A stretch of DNA of 64,000 bases, from positions 1 through 64,000 of the forward strand of contig JAJEKB010021853.1 of the NCBI GenBank assembly GCA_022393335.1. Reading direction: 5' to 3'. The stretch's first letter is position 1. Each line of letters starts with the position of its first letter. Positions 1 through 12,200 of this stretch are shown here, one piece after another. The notes beneath the pieces are model-generated. The model was not told where the DNA came from, searched no databases, and worked only from the letters and a program-made list of their open reading frames with translations. The position numbers and the translations under genes were made by a program. This DNA comes from Macrotrachela quadricornifera. Lineage: Eukaryota; Rotifera; Eurotatoria; Philodinida; Philodinidae.

Positions 1-161
1 CTCGAGCAAATGAGATGATCTTTTAACCAATAATAGAAGCATGTTCACACTTTAAATCCACACGGACAAGATTAGAGAAAGCCTTTATAAAGTACCACTG
101 ATGGCTTTAACAAAATAATTTTACTTTTTTACAGATAGGACAGAAAACAATATACTTAATG

Positions 162-432
162 AAGGATCTCTCTAGGCATGTCTTTATGAATATGAAGCTT
201 GAACATGCCTCTATCATTGATAAAAGAATCAGCTTGTTAGCTCGAGCCGTAGCGGAGATATTCAATTTTTTTCGATTAAGTGACTTTATTTTCTAACTGT
301 GGAAAAGTAAGTTTTTCTTGTTAAGACCAATATGGATACTTACGAAAGGATCTTCCTATATCTGTCTTTATGGATATAAACTTTGGACACGTCTCTATCA
401 TTGATAAAAAAAAATGAGCTCGTTTGCTTGTA
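162..432 (+). repeat. Two imperfect direct copies of an ~85-bp sequence
   Basis: A block starting AAGGATCT at 162 and ending near CTATCATTGATAAAA recurs about 184 bp downstream from 346, with scattered substitutions. Both lie immediately upstream of the LINE coding frame. They could be tandem 5'-untranslated promoter units of that LINE, as many non-LTR elements have, or an unrelated duplication. No coding function is visible. Confidence 0.5.
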
Positions 433-446
433 CGACCATCAAGTAA

Positions 447-3400
447 CAAGAGACAATTCTGATTATCCAACCTCCAAGGTCTCTTCACAATAATTCAATA
501 CCTCCGCAATTCAATAAATACAAATTCAGTGAATTGACAGACAAGCTATTACCGCTTATATTTGGTCTCCCGGATTATCAAAAACAAATTGGAATTGAAA
601 CGCTACAAGACTATTGTTGTACTTGGAATTTCCAAGAACTTTCCAATTTTTGACAACAACATTATCGTCAACCTAACATTTCATCAACTTGGCTTACTTT
701 GCTACGTAATAATATCCATCATTTTTATTCAAAGCAAGTTAAACTTGTCCAATTGGTAAATGGGTTTTCTCCAAGAATAATCTCTCTTAATGAACTTGGT
801 ACGATGGTGCCGAAAAAAATAATCCAGCAGCTTCTCTTCTCTTGCAACGTTTACTGAAAAGAAGGTACAAATTCACATGGTGGAGTCGTGCTTGCAATAG
901 ATAAAAGATTAAGATGCCAAGTGATCGAAATTGATGAACCAAATATAATTGCAGCTCAAGTTATAATCGATGTACAAGAATTTGTTGTTGTAAGTATTGA
1001 TTCGCCACCTACAGAGCAACTATCTCTAACCGCTATGAACATCTTGTTGAATGAATCGACAAAGATCATTATTGCAGATGATCTGAATACCAAGCATTTA
1101 GACTGGGACTGTTCACAAATGAATACGGAAGGACGAGTCCTAGCTAATTGGCTCTATAAACGTAACTTGAATGTACTCAATGCTGGTATTGAAACATCGC
1201 TACGTTCTAACATCACTATCGATCTTATCATATCAAGTGAAATTTCTGAAACATCAGAAAGTCAATCTCTACCGTATTCAGGTAGCGATCATCTACCTAT
1301 ATTCACGAAATTTTTGTGTGACAAAGTATTGATAGACAAGTTTCTCGTATCCCGGACATATTGGAAATTATATTCTTCGATTCTTACAGTCCTTCATGAT
1401 CAAATACGTACTGAACAAGAACTAGTAGGAAATGACCCAGACCATTCATACAATTAGTTTCTTAAGTTTGAACAATTTCTGGCTGCTCTCAAGCTTCGAG
1501 TAGCAGTGTGGAAAGAAGTTAAACGAAAGCGTCCATCAATTTCACCTTCACTACGTATTCTTCTTTGTCACAAGCACTATTTACAAAATATATATCGCCA
1601 TACTAGACTTGAGGAAGACCGACTAAGACTACGTTCATGGAACGTGTTAGTTAAACGGAAGTTCCAGGCATATAGACAATGAAATTGGGAAGAATTTATC
1701 TCGAATGTCGCGTCACCAAATCAATCATCATTCTGGAGTACTGTTAAGAAATTGAGTAAAAAGAAACCAATCGACTTTTCAGTTCTAATAGATGGAAACA
1801 CGACATATAGATCCCCTGTAGACATTGTGAGTTGTTTAAATCGTCATTTCACCAAACGTCACACACAACCAGCACTGAGCAGGAACAGTATGATTGATAA
1901 AGAGGCTGCTAACTTATGGAAGCTATACAGTTTAGGTAATAAGGATGGTACCAAACTCATATCTAGTCAATCTGATCTTCATTTTACCGAGCAAGATATA
2001 AAAAATACTATATGCTCTCTAAAAAATAGAAATTCGTCTGAATTTGATAAAGTGCCTAATAAGATGGTCAAGCTCCTTCCGTCGCATTACCACGTAGTAC
2101 TTACGAATGCTTATAATGAACTGTTTAATGCTGCTCATTGGGGAAAAGAATGATAAATGCCTCGAGCAATTTGTTTGAATAAAAGCGACAACCCAGCTTC
2201 AAGCACAAGTCAATTGCGCCCGATTTCGATGCTACCAACTTTTAGCAAAATTTACGAAAGACTATTCCTTTTACAATTCAACAGTTGGTCAACCAGAATG
2301 AATATTTTACCAGCTCAACAATCAGGTGCAAGACCTCATTAATCAACAACTTCCAGAGTGAACTGTTTATTAGAACAAATTACTTAATCTCTCCGTTATA
2401 ACTCATTCATTCCAGTAATATACATTGATTTCTTGCAAGCGTTCAACATGCTTTGGAAACAGGGGTTACTTCTGAAATTAAACAGTCTTAATTGTCCGGC
2501 AGCTTATCTCGCATGGATAGTTAGCTACTTCAATGGTCGAACGTGATGCTTTTCAAGGTGGCTGCTTTGGTTCTATAATGTATGTTATATGTCATCATGA
2601 TCTTCCTCACATTTTTGAAAATCCAGTTTACGTTCACGCGTATGTGGACAATATAGAAATTGTTTATGCTCCATCAATATATCTGAAACCAAAATATCAA
2701 GTCATCCAAATCGAGGATCGCATCAACAGAGATATGAAAAAGTTGCTAAACTATTTCGAAAGATTGGCATCAACCGCTAAACCCAAACAAAACAGAGCTT
2801 GTTGTTTATCATAGATCAGTTCAATGTCCAAAACTAAATATCTACTATGACGGAGTGAAAATCATACAGAAGAAGAGCTTCAAATATCTTGGGTTCTATC
2901 TCGATGCAAAGTTATCGTTTCGTGTTATGATCGATGCTCAGTTTATTAAATTACGGAAAGCCTATATTAAACTGAAATTTATTCATCGACAATTTCCATC
3001 TTTTTCAAAGTTGAAAATCAAATTCTTTAATACGTATATATGGCCACACATGTACATGATGGCAACAATTTTCTGTCTTCGATCACAGACCTCTCAGGAG
3101 CGATTAGCATCATTTTATCGAAGATGCCTAAGACCAATCCACTGCCTGTTTCAATGTTCCATAGCAGACTTGCATCATCACTTTCATCTGCCTACCGTTG
3201 AAGAAAGATTCAAGAAATCTTTGTTAAAGCGCATGAAAAATATTCAAGCATACGAACAAACCTTTATTGAATGTACACTACAATATAAATACCTATTTAA
3301 CACGGTATATGATCACTATCGCGTCAGAGCACATATACGCTACATGTTGTCAGGTCGACCGAACAAAAGAGTCGTTTCATTTCTCGATAGGGGAGGAGGG

Positions 3401-3448
3401 GGGTGTTGCACCTTTTTTGATCACCTATGTATATTTGTCTTTAGCTAA
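447..3448 (+). pseudogene. LINE ORF2 remnant: endonuclease and reverse transcriptase
   Basis: One reading frame runs from 447 to about 2540, broken by stops at 651, 855, 1455, 1680, 2151, 2154, 2340, 2385 and 2544. It shifts by +1 near 2530 and again near 2790, and ends at 3448. In order: the endonuclease Glu motif (SLNELG, about 785-800), the Asp-Asn motif as IIADDLNTKHLDW (normally GDFN) near 1075, and SDHLPIF near 1290. Then come RT signatures LRPISMLPTFSKIYERL (about 2215-2270), NILPAQQSGARPH, YIDFLQAFNMLWKQG (about 2440) and the active-site box as AYVDNIEI near 2640, where the usual YADD has become YVDN. The C-terminal part carries FKYLGFYLD near 2880. Loss of the second catalytic Asp plus the stops makes it dead. 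Confidence 0.82.
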
Positions 3449-3627
3449 GCCACTTTTATTGTTGCATGTGTCCTTTCTTTCTTTCTTTTCTTTTCTTTTT
3501 GAGCAAGTGGTGACGTTGGTAATCTTTGTATACAACTTCTAGAATCCGCCAGCTCTGTTTATGCTACGACGGTCAGCGCAACCTGGCGAATTCGTCATAT
3601 TCATAAATAAAGCGATTTAAAAAAATT
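447..3627 (+). mobile_element. Decayed non-LTR retrotransposon (LINE), endonuclease plus reverse transcriptase type
   Basis: The element reads on the plus strand: an upstream Pro-rich tract, an apurinic-type endonuclease domain, a linker, a reverse transcriptase and a C-terminal region ending at 3448. An A-rich run at about 3617-3625 probably marks the retroposition tail. The upstream boundary is uncertain, because no ORF1 is recognised and the first in-frame codon after a stop is at 447. The gene order and the endonuclease-then-RT layout are those of the Jockey/R1-like broad group of LINEs. I cannot assign the clade more closely by eye. Confidence 0.8.
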
Positions 3628-5990
3628 CTTGTAAGATTATGTTATGTAGTGAAATGTCACTATAATATTTCATATAAACTAATGTTCTTTAAAATATTAC
3701 TAAAAGCTTTTAGTGAAAATAAAGTGAACATAAGATCTTTAAACAAACTGTTGTACGATCTGTTATAAGACTTCAAAGGCGACAATCTTTTTTCAATTTT
3801 TTAAGATTTCATTTAAATTAAAACATCTTATAATATCGGATACGATCTGATGTTAGGTTTTTCGACCTTGGTAGCCATATTCTTTGAAAACAACACTTTC
3901 CTTATGCACAATGAAGTTTCGTGCTGACACAATGATTTACAAAATCATGAGAGCTCATTAGGGTTTGAAACAGTAACGTGAAATTTCTACTTGAAGCACA
4001 CTCTGATTATTAGCTATTTTGAGAAAAAACATCGTAAAATACTAGCCTATACAAAAGCCAATACCTTTCGGTTGTGAGTGTCATTAAATGAGACTATGAA
4101 TCAGTGTCTATGCAGACGAAATCATATTTTGGAGGAATACAGTTAATTATCTTTCAAACTGTGTGCAATGAATAATATTTCCCATTAGTTTTGAATCGGA
4201 TCGCTTGAACCTGGAAACCAAGCCACATCTTTTTGATTATTATATATTAATGTTCTATGATTTATAAAACTTGTTTCGATATCTTCTTCTTACTCTCTTA
4301 GATAATAGCTAAAAACTATGCAAGAAACGTTTCACATGTACTTTTCTCACTTGAAAACAGGTAAAACTACTTTACTGAAGTCAACAATCATAATTAATTG
4401 AAGTATTTATTTATATTATCCATATAAAAACAAATTTTGAAAAAAGTTCTATCACTGCTCAAGAATCAGTTCATTCAATTGAACTGAAGTGAAGATATTT
4501 CAATATTTTATTAAACTGCTATTGAGCCGCCATTCTAAATTCCTCACAGATACGAAAGATGACAAACCGAGTATAACATGCAATGTAGATTAAGTATATG
4601 GATAATAAATAGTCTCCTACTGAATAATAGTTAATCAAAGTACAAATTTAACATTGACTTATAATCATATGAACTTGCAATCCACCAATAGATATCTTGA
4701 AATGAATGAGTATCATTTCCCCGGAATTGTGGTTCCCAGAATTGGTCCCGAAAAAAAGTCCACACTTGACCTATATCCTCGTGGATATATTGCCCTAACC
4801 ATATCCTGAGGGTATATTACTCTATTTGTACGATTATGGGTATGTCATCCTGCCTATATCGTTGTAGATATATTAGTCTACCTATATTGCTGTTGGTATA
4901 TTATACCACCGAAAACCTTTAGATGTATTACCATGTCTATACGCTTATAAGTGTAGTATGAAACCTAAATTTGCGTTCATAGCCTTAAACATATAATCGA
5001 TTGCCAATAATCTCTATCACCATGCTGACATCCCTACACTTATGGCTGTTACTTAGTCTTATGCGTGCATTGTTATTTCTATCGCTGTGCCTTTTTACTT
5101 CTATCTTTATGCTTAAAATGGCAGGCCTGTATTCTTGCCACCATACGTTTACATCTATAGTCCCATGATTATAGTCTCCAAGTAGCGTTCTTTTTGGTTC
5201 ACTTATATTGTTTCATTTATAAACTCAGCCTCATTCCCTTTCAATAGTTGTTTACATTCATTTAACCACCTCACATCGAACATTTTTTGAAATGCATTTG
5301 AAGAATTTGAGCATCTTTGGTAAGAAAGTCAAGTGATATGGAGACCTCTTGACCCATGTCATTTCCAAGCACCCTAAGAAAAAGTCCTACTAAGACACTT
5401 TAATTCATTTGATCGTTAGATTACCATAATCTGCTGTCGAAGTCGCATTTTATTTCCATATTTCGTCACTAGTATTTATCACTATAAAGTCTAAAATACC
5501 TATGTATAAACAGATGGACATTTAATGAATATAACTTTCTTCTACTTCAGTACTTTATGTTTGTGTTTGATGAGATAATTATGTAGATGATGTTTTAGTA
5601 AAAATAGCTCATGTCTAAAGCCTTCGATTGTGTAGTAAGGATTTTTTGAAATTTAAAAGCAAAATTTTGTCATTCTTCCAGTAGTTCGAAAATCAGTCAG
5701 TGCTCTCACTATGCACTAACAGGAAAGATTTTTTTTGTGACGTTAAATATTATTTTTCGATTTAATGATGTAAAAAATTAGGCTGTTCAACAAAAGTTTT
5801 TTGTTATTTATGTTTCTTGATAATAGCAGCAACCTAATCATGATTTCTCTCACAAGAAAAACAACACTTTAGATCATATACGATCAGATAAAAACAAGCA
5901 AAAGCTGCAAAACGTATTGCTCTATGTTTCTTTGCTTACGAATCTTATATGATCAGACAAGACCTGGTAAGAACGATTAAGTCAATCCCA
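3628..5990. other. AT-rich stretch without genes; degenerate short repeats at 4770-5170
   Basis: No supported coding region on either strand. Between about 4770 and 4960 a degenerate unit near 30 bp recurs (variants of CCTATATCNNNGTGGATATATT), and a weaker pattern continues to about 5170. It looks like an old minisatellite. The rest is unique-looking AT-rich sequence apart from the dispersed repeat copy at about 3730-3885. Confidence 0.45.
3730..3885 (+). repeat. Dispersed AT-rich repeat, copy 1 of 3
   Basis: The segment, rich in AAGATCT and ATAAGACTT words and ending GATCTGATGTTAGGTTTTTCGA, resembles about 5990-6170 and 11690-11875 in this window. No inverted ends or coding potential are evident. 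Its class is unknown. Confidence 0.38.
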
Positions 5991-6170
5991 TACGTTTCTT
6001 AATCCTTAGATTCTGTAAGATTTTTGCTGTCATCTTAAAGTCAAAATCTGACGAAATCTTTAAAAAGCAAACATATAAGATATTATTAGATGTCGGGAGA
6101 AGGTCTCACAAAAAAATCTTGTAAACGTAAGATCTCATCAAATTTTATATAATATGACGTCTATTTTTCG
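5990..6170 (+). repeat. Dispersed AT-rich repeat, copy 2 of 3
   Basis: Shares with the copies at about 3730 and 11690 the order: GTAAGATTTTTGCTGTCATCTTA-like start, an AT-rich middle, and an end with ATGACGTCTATTTTTCG. Divergent, so the relationship is a judgement by eye. Confidence 0.32.
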
Positions 6171-6689
6171 CATCTACGAGCATGTAACACGCAAGATTAA
6201 TCCTACTGATGAAACTGCAATCCTTGCGCTTTTTGTCTGTTTCAAATACCTTAAACCACGCATGTAGTGTTTACTGAGAATTGTTTGGTCACAAAACCGT
6301 GGGCGATCAGTTTCATAATGATGACTATCGGATAATTGTTTATATACTTTAAAATGAATAAATAAGATCAGGAAAAATATCATACTAAAGCCAGTTAATA
6401 CATATCGACGAGAAAGATGTGATTTGTGAATCTTCATCATAAAATTTTATCAAATCTGTAGTAAAAAACGATAAAACTGATAACTTCTTTTCGTATCAAT
6501 CATCATCAAAAGATTAGAATCGTAAGAATTTCTACTGCTATTTGCTGCTTTATATAATAATTCTCAAAAAAACTGCGCAACCTATAAAATCGAAACACAT
6601 TTGGAAACAAAAAAAGGTTTTTCAAGGAATCTCGACAGTATATAAGGTTTTGGAAACTACCCTATCGAATATTGGTAACATACACTCTA

Positions 6690-7265
6690 AGCCACTCTAG
6701 CCCTTTCTGACCGCCGTTTAAATCAAATTTATTATAAGTTGATAGAGTGCAGAATTCTATAGTCACAGTACTTTACTCTAAGGCACTTTTTTGAAAAAAT
6801 GTAAAGAAAAAGATCATATATCACTTTGAAGATCAACCCCAAATCTCCTCTAACCCATTTTCTTCTAGTCCTCAACGAGAACGACCTTTTGGCAATAGAA
6901 CAGTTACTTTTGATCAGTACTGAATAAGAGTTCATGAAATAGTTCTATTATTGTATAATTACATTCATTTCTTATCTATTATTTCTAATCATTCGAGTAC
7001 AAGGTCGTAAGCTAAATGTGATCACATATATCAAGGAGTGACTTCAGTAACTGTTCTCTTGCCAAAAACTCGTTCTCGTTGAGGACTGGAAGAAAATGGA
7101 TTAGAGGATACTTGGGGTTGATTCTCAAAGTGATACATGATCTTTTTCTTTACGCTTTTTCAAGAAAAATCGCTCAGAGTGGAGCGCTGTGATTGTAGAA
7201 TTCTACGTTCTATCAACTGATAATAAATTTGATTTAAACGGCGGTTAGAAAGGGTTAGAGTGGCT
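6690..7265. mobile_element. Palindromic (foldback) MITE with TA target duplication
   Basis: Two arms of about 220 bp (about 6690-6915 and 7045-7265) are inverted copies. The ends read AGCCACTCTAGCCC and GGGTTAGAGTGGCT, flanked by TA at 6688-6689 and 7266-7267. The TA duplication and long inverted ends fit a Tc1/mariner-mobilised non-autonomous element. No coding frame is convincing. The transcript would form a long hairpin. Confidence 0.7.
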
Positions 7266-7267
7266 TA

Positions 7268-8005
7268 GGACGTATTTTACCGATACCACACCTTATTGGT
7301 TTTCGAGCTTTTAGAAACCTCAAAAGTTGCTCGATTACTTGTGTGAGCAAACTAAAAGTGTCGTCAGAAACCTATATAGCCGAAAAATCTAATCAGAAAC
7401 TTCAATGAGAGTCTGAAAAAATCCATTCAATTTTTCACACATTTCATTGAAAACTCAAAAGTGATTCTAGGATGCTCAAATAGTTGAGAGAGGCAATTTT
7501 GTATCCTAACGGCATTGAAGAATACCTTTTCGGATTCCCAGAAAAACCATTTGTAACTGAAACGATTTTCGTGTGTATCGACTGTGGAAAAGTATTGCTG
7601 TAAACCTAAACCACTTTCTGAAGATTAGATTAATAAAGTTAGAAGAAGTTTTAGATCTTCCAAATTTTCTAGAATGTCCCTAGACATGATCATAAATAGC
7701 ATCCAAAAATTATTGAAAAACATACTTGTTACTTGATTTTTCTTCTCTCATTTTCGTTTTTACTTAGCTTAACAGCTGTTCACACAAAGGCAAACTGCGG
7801 ATAATGAATATAATCTAATAGACAATCGAACATTCTTTTGCAACGATATATGTTCTTAATGCAAAATCCGCTCATACTTTTCCACTGGTTTACCGTTACT
7901 TTAATATTGCTCAATATGCCTTAAGTTTACATATACACTAGAAAACAATCCCAAGTCAGACACAGATATAATGTATTACACAGAGAACTAGAAAATCTAC
8001 GTACA
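7268..8005. other. Intergenic, nothing recognised
   Basis: AT-rich sequence between the palindromic element and LINE copy A. I see no open frame, inverted repeat or tandem array here. Confidence 0.4.
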
Positions 8006-9597
8006 TAAACTCAAAACGGCAGCGAGACAAGATAAAGAACATTGGATACAGCAGCAGTGCGAAGAAGTGGAAAATAGCTTAATTATTTGAAATACTAGAC
8101 AGACGTACAGTTTAATAAAAATGTTATGAAGAAAATTCAAGCCTCGAATAAACGCAATACGAATTCAAGACGGCAAGATACTGCAGTCACAGGAAGAAAT
8201 CATAGGCTGTTAGATGAAATACTGCAGCTGCCTATATAAAGATCAGAGAGGAGACAATAACATGGTAAGTGACCTCCATCCAATTACAACTACGAACACC
8301 CAAGTGCCACAAAACATCCTACACTCGGAAATACAAGAGATAGTACATACGGTGAAACAGAACAGAAGTCCAGGATCAGATTGAATCGCCGAAGAAATGC
8401 TGCAAGTGAGAGGAAAACAGCTAGCACGAGAAATTCACAAACTATGCAACAAAGCATGATACGAAGGTACTATCCCAGAGGAATGGGGCAGATCCATCTT
8501 AATATCGATACTAAAGAAAGGAGATCTAAGTGCGTGCGCGAACTATCGAACGATCTCACCCATCAATCACACAAGAAAAATGCTGCTAATCGTGCTATTC
8601 AATAGGCTCAAGCAACAACTAGAGCCTTACATATCGGAAAAGGCAAACAGGATTCAGCAAAGACAGAAGTACAATACACCAAATCTTGACACTCGGGCTA
8701 ATAGCAGAAAAGGTGAAACGACAAGAGAAGAAGGTCTTTAACTGCTTCATAGACTTCCAAAAAGCACTCAAAAGATTTAAAATAAAGTCGTACAGACAGT
8801 ATTAAGGCCATATGGTATGTAAGAAAAGGTGGTGACACTACTACAAAACGTACACGAAAAAGCTCAGTCAGCAGTACAAACAGCGAAAAGCTATGGAGAG
8901 TGGTTTTGCACAGGTGTTGGAACTCGACAAGGTGATCCACTGTCACCACTAATGTTCATCGCATATCTAAAACGGACAATGGACCATGCAAAACAAACCA
9001 ATCGCGGAATCTATATTAGTGGAACAAGAATAAACAATCTGAGATTTGCGGGTGATAAAGATCTAATAGACAAAGATTGTAGCGCTCTATAAAAACAAAT
9101 TGAGGCGGACAGAATTGCTGTAGAACAAGCAAGACTAGTCGTGAACACAGCCAAAACAAAGACAATGGTGTTTTGTGAAGAAAGCATGGAGCAACCAATA
9201 AATATAGCAGAAAAAACTATAGAAAAGGTCGATAAGTTAGAGTGTTTACGAAGGCTAATAACATTGGACGATAACTGCTCAGAAGAGATCAGAAGGAGAC
9301 GAGGCAAAACAACTGGAATAATGGCGTGCTTACAACACATATGGACGGACGAAAAACTAATAATAAAATACAAACTTAAGAACCTAACAACGTGTGTCTT
9401 CAGTGTACCATTATTACACCTCAGAAACATGGATCCTGAAGGAGACCAACAAAGAAAAACCACTTGCATTCGAAATGAAATGCTACCGGAAGAATTTACG
9501 AATCAGTCAGAAAGACATGATAGGAAATGAGGATATAGAAAAGTCAATATTAAAAGTAGAAACTATAGTGGACACAATTAAGAAAGGGAAAACAACT
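8006..9597 (+). pseudogene. LINE family 2, copy A: reverse transcriptase remnant
   Basis: The coding frames correspond segment by segment to the minus-strand copy at 24.2-32.2 kb. Recognisable pieces are a linker with INAIRIQDGKILQSQEEII (about 8150), an RT N-part with ANYRTISPINHTRKMLLIVL (about 8540), a palm with TGVGTRQGDPLSP (about 8920) and the active-site box as LRFAGDKDLI (about 9040), where FADD has become FAGD. The C-terminal part includes NTAKTKTMVF (about 9145). Several stops (for example near 8210, 8385 and 8460) and frameshifts break it. The upstream endonuclease is missing, and the 3' end is cut at about 9597 by a foldback element. The EEQAGF.KGRST-type RT (clearer in copy B) marks a widespread invertebrate LINE group. 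Confidence 0.78.
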
Positions 9598-10211
9598 AGG
9601 GAGGTATCCAAAGTTTTTACTTGACTTAGAGCTCATATTTTGCCCATAAGTAGGTCTCTATGCCACTAGCTAAACTTTTGAAGGACTCGTGCCCATGAGA
9701 AATTAGAGTCAACCTTTGACCGTTCCACTGAATTTTTGTCTCCAGGCAGCGCAATCACCAAAAATTTGAAAGCCGGTATTTAGACCTGAAACTTCGCCTG
9801 TAGAGAGTATCATGATTGAAAGAATGTCCTAAAAGTTTCAGTCTAAACTAGTGCTTCATCATCAAGATACTGAACATCTAAAAAACAACCATATGTCTGT
9901 AGCCAAATCAGAAAACCAATCAGTTTTGACAACTGAATATCTCGATGATGAAGCACTAGTTTAGACTGAAACTTTTAGGAAATTCTTTCAATCATGATAC
10001 TCTCTACAGGCGAAGTTTCAGGTCTAAATACCGGCTTTCAAATTTTTGGTGACTGCGCTGCCTGGAGACAAAAATTCAGTGAAACGGTCATGAGTTGACT
10101 CTAACTTCTCATGGGCATAAGTCCTTCAAAAGTTTAGCTAGTGGTATAGAGACCTACTTATGGGCAAAATATGAGCTCTAAGTCAACTGGAGACTTTGGG
10201 TACCCCCCTCA
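9598..10211. mobile_element. Foldback element with ~280-bp inverted arms
   Basis: The arms at about 9598-9885 and 9940-10211 are near-perfect inverted copies, for example TTGACTTAGAGCTC at 9621 and its complement near 10175, separated by ~55 bp. The outermost ends, GGGAGGTATCCAAAG and its counterpart CTTTGGGTACCCCCC, are less alike. It sits exactly where LINE copy A stops. The LINE does not resume beyond it, so a deletion accompanied or followed insertion. No target duplication is clear. Confidence 0.72.
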
Positions 10212-10856
10212 TCAGTTTTTTATGCTGGCCACGAATATAGCATCGCCTTTTCTTTTATTTTAACTAGATTTCAAAGACGAATACTCGAAATACTACTAAT
10301 CTTTAGTTAAAACCAGCGCTTTGTTGTAAGGTGTGCGCCCATGACGTGTCTTTTCCCAACGTTTTCTCAGCTGTAACGAGTGCATTTTATAGCTAATGTA
10401 AGGAGCTCTTTATGGTGAGAAAATCGTGACGTTTGCTCTTGCTATTGAAGAGATATAAGATTGACACTGAACGTGCCTAATAGACTAAAAAAGAGTTTTC
10501 GAGATCACTGAAAATTTTTTTTCAACTATAATGTCAGAAAAACTGCCGTAAAAAAGTAAATATTTATAACAGTGCTAGAGGATCGTATGGCCTACTAAAT
10601 CAAGTAAAAAAAATATTTTTTTTTCTTATTTTCATATAATGGCAATAGAAAATAAACTAAATTAAACATAAAACCAATTTCGATCTGAAAACCTCGAATA
10701 ATGACATAGTTCTAACCTTTTATTTGTCCGTGAAAAAATAGTTGATTCTGTCACAAAAAATGTTTGTCTCAAAGAAGTCTCTAATTTCGTGTAAGATAGT
10801 AGGAGTTTTCTTGTAAAAACTTCAACAAGCCAAGTTATGACCAAATACGCCCCATC
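10212..10856. other. Intergenic, nothing recognised
   Basis: AT-rich. The short minus-strand open frame at 10662-10844 has no recognisable domain. No repeat structure seen. Confidence 0.35.
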
Positions 10857-11398
10857 CTTTTATACTTTTTTTCAGTAGAAAAGTAATGTACCAATAATTC
10901 AAAAATCGAATAATGTGTTTTTCTTGGATATTGTCACATGGTTCGATTGACCTTGTCGAGATCTACAAAACTGTATATACAAAAAATTTTCTGAGTCATT
11001 TTTTATGATGAAATAATCAAAAAACTATTTGAAAAATCATGAAAAACGTTTAAAAAATCAGATTTTTCATATGGAAGTAAAAAACACTCAAATTTTCAGG
11101 AAAATTAGCGCTTTTTTATTGTTTTTACTGTCTGAGGTGTTTCAAAATAACAGCTGAATTTAGTGTAAAAGAATATTTTTTCCTTACAAAAACTGTAAAA
11201 GATGCGCATTTTTTTGTACATTCTTTAAACAGTTTTCAGTGAATTTTAATCCACTAGTTCTGTTTAGAAATATTTTCATATATAGTTTCGCAGGGCTCGA
11301 CAAAATCTATCGAACCATGTAAAAATACCCAAAAATAACACATAATTCGATTTTTGAATTACTCATACATTACTTTTCTATTGCAAAAAAGTATAAAG
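10857..11398. repeat. Imperfect inverted repeat (foldback-like)
   Basis: About 130 bp at 10857-10985 (TATACTTTTTTTCAGTAG through GGTTCGATTGACCTTGTCGA) is repeated in inverted and diverged form at 11268-11398. The inner ~280 bp carries no coding frame. Probably the eroded shell of a non-autonomous DNA element. Confidence 0.55.
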
Positions 11399-11439
11399 TT
11401 TCTGAGAGTTTTTTAAGTTTGATTTTAAAAAGTTTGGAT

Positions 11440-11535
11440 AACCCTCACTATTTAGCATCGATAAACTCCATTTTTAACGAGCTTTCATTTTATGTAAAAC
11501 TCATTATCTTTTCTATTCGAAATTGTAGGCGATAT
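11440..11535 (+). repeat. Solo end of the mariner family found at 32.6-34.4 kb
   Basis: The segment from GGATAACCCTCACTATTTAGC to ATTCGAAATTGTAGG matches, with changes, the right inverted end of the mariner at about 34318-34400 (same order of CTTTC, ATTCATTAT-like and GGAAATAGTA-like words). It is a fragment without a transposase. Confidence 0.42.
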
Positions 11536-11689
11536 CTCCTGGAATAATATTATTTCCACTCGTCTAGAATAATCAATCAAAATCGATACATAATTAATTT
11601 CAAGGAAACTGCCGCCTTCAACCTTGCATGAACGCATACGGTCCGACTGGTATCAAGGTCATTGTTCTTGTATGTATCTTATGATATAG

Positions 11690-11875
11690 TATTTGTAAGA
11701 TTTCTTTTGGCATCTTATATTCAAAATTCAATAAAGTCTTTTAAAAAATCAGTCTATACGTTATTGTCGGATCTTAGGATAGGATCGTATAGAAGATGTA
11801 GTGAGTGTAAGATCTGATAAGACTTTACATGATCTGATGTCTGCTTTTTTGACCAAGGTACACATGAAAAAAACC
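11690..11875 (+). repeat. Dispersed AT-rich repeat, copy 3 of 3
   Basis: Contains AAGATCTGATAAGACTTTA and GATCTGATGTCTGCTTTTTT and parallels the copy at 3730-3885. Identity is partial and the class unknown. Confidence 0.38.
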
Positions 11876-12200
11876 ATTTTGTAGAATTGACTAATATACT
11901 GGTTGAGAATTAGATGATAAGATCAACCAATGATCCATATAATATACCGGCAAAGCAGAATTTCAGTAAAAATTTTTTTTTCCGTTTTTTTTACATCAAT
12001 TCTTAGAATGTGATCTGCTGATCATGAAAAGCTACTTTTTAGCTCCACCAAATGCTACCTTCCAGTCGAAAAATACGAAGCACTCGAAAGGTGTCGTTTT
12101 TCGAGAAAATGCATCTTTTTCTAAATGTGCTAAATTTTCCTCTTTATTTCTTTTTTTAGCTTCTGAAAGTAATTTTTTCAGATTCACCATCAAAAACTGA

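Noticed and set aside
447..3448. Many in-frame TGA stops in the LINE, mariner and piggyBac remnants, suggesting TGA might code for an amino acid
   Set aside because: TAA and TAG stops and frameshifts also break these genes. The two intact transferase genes contain no internal TGA and use TGG for Trp. Ordinary decay by CGA or TGG to TGA transitions explains it.
11640..11875. MITE with inverted ends around AAGGTC words
   Set aside because: The two ends are not inverted complements when aligned (CAAGGTC against CCTTGGTC). Only the dispersed-repeat similarity stands.
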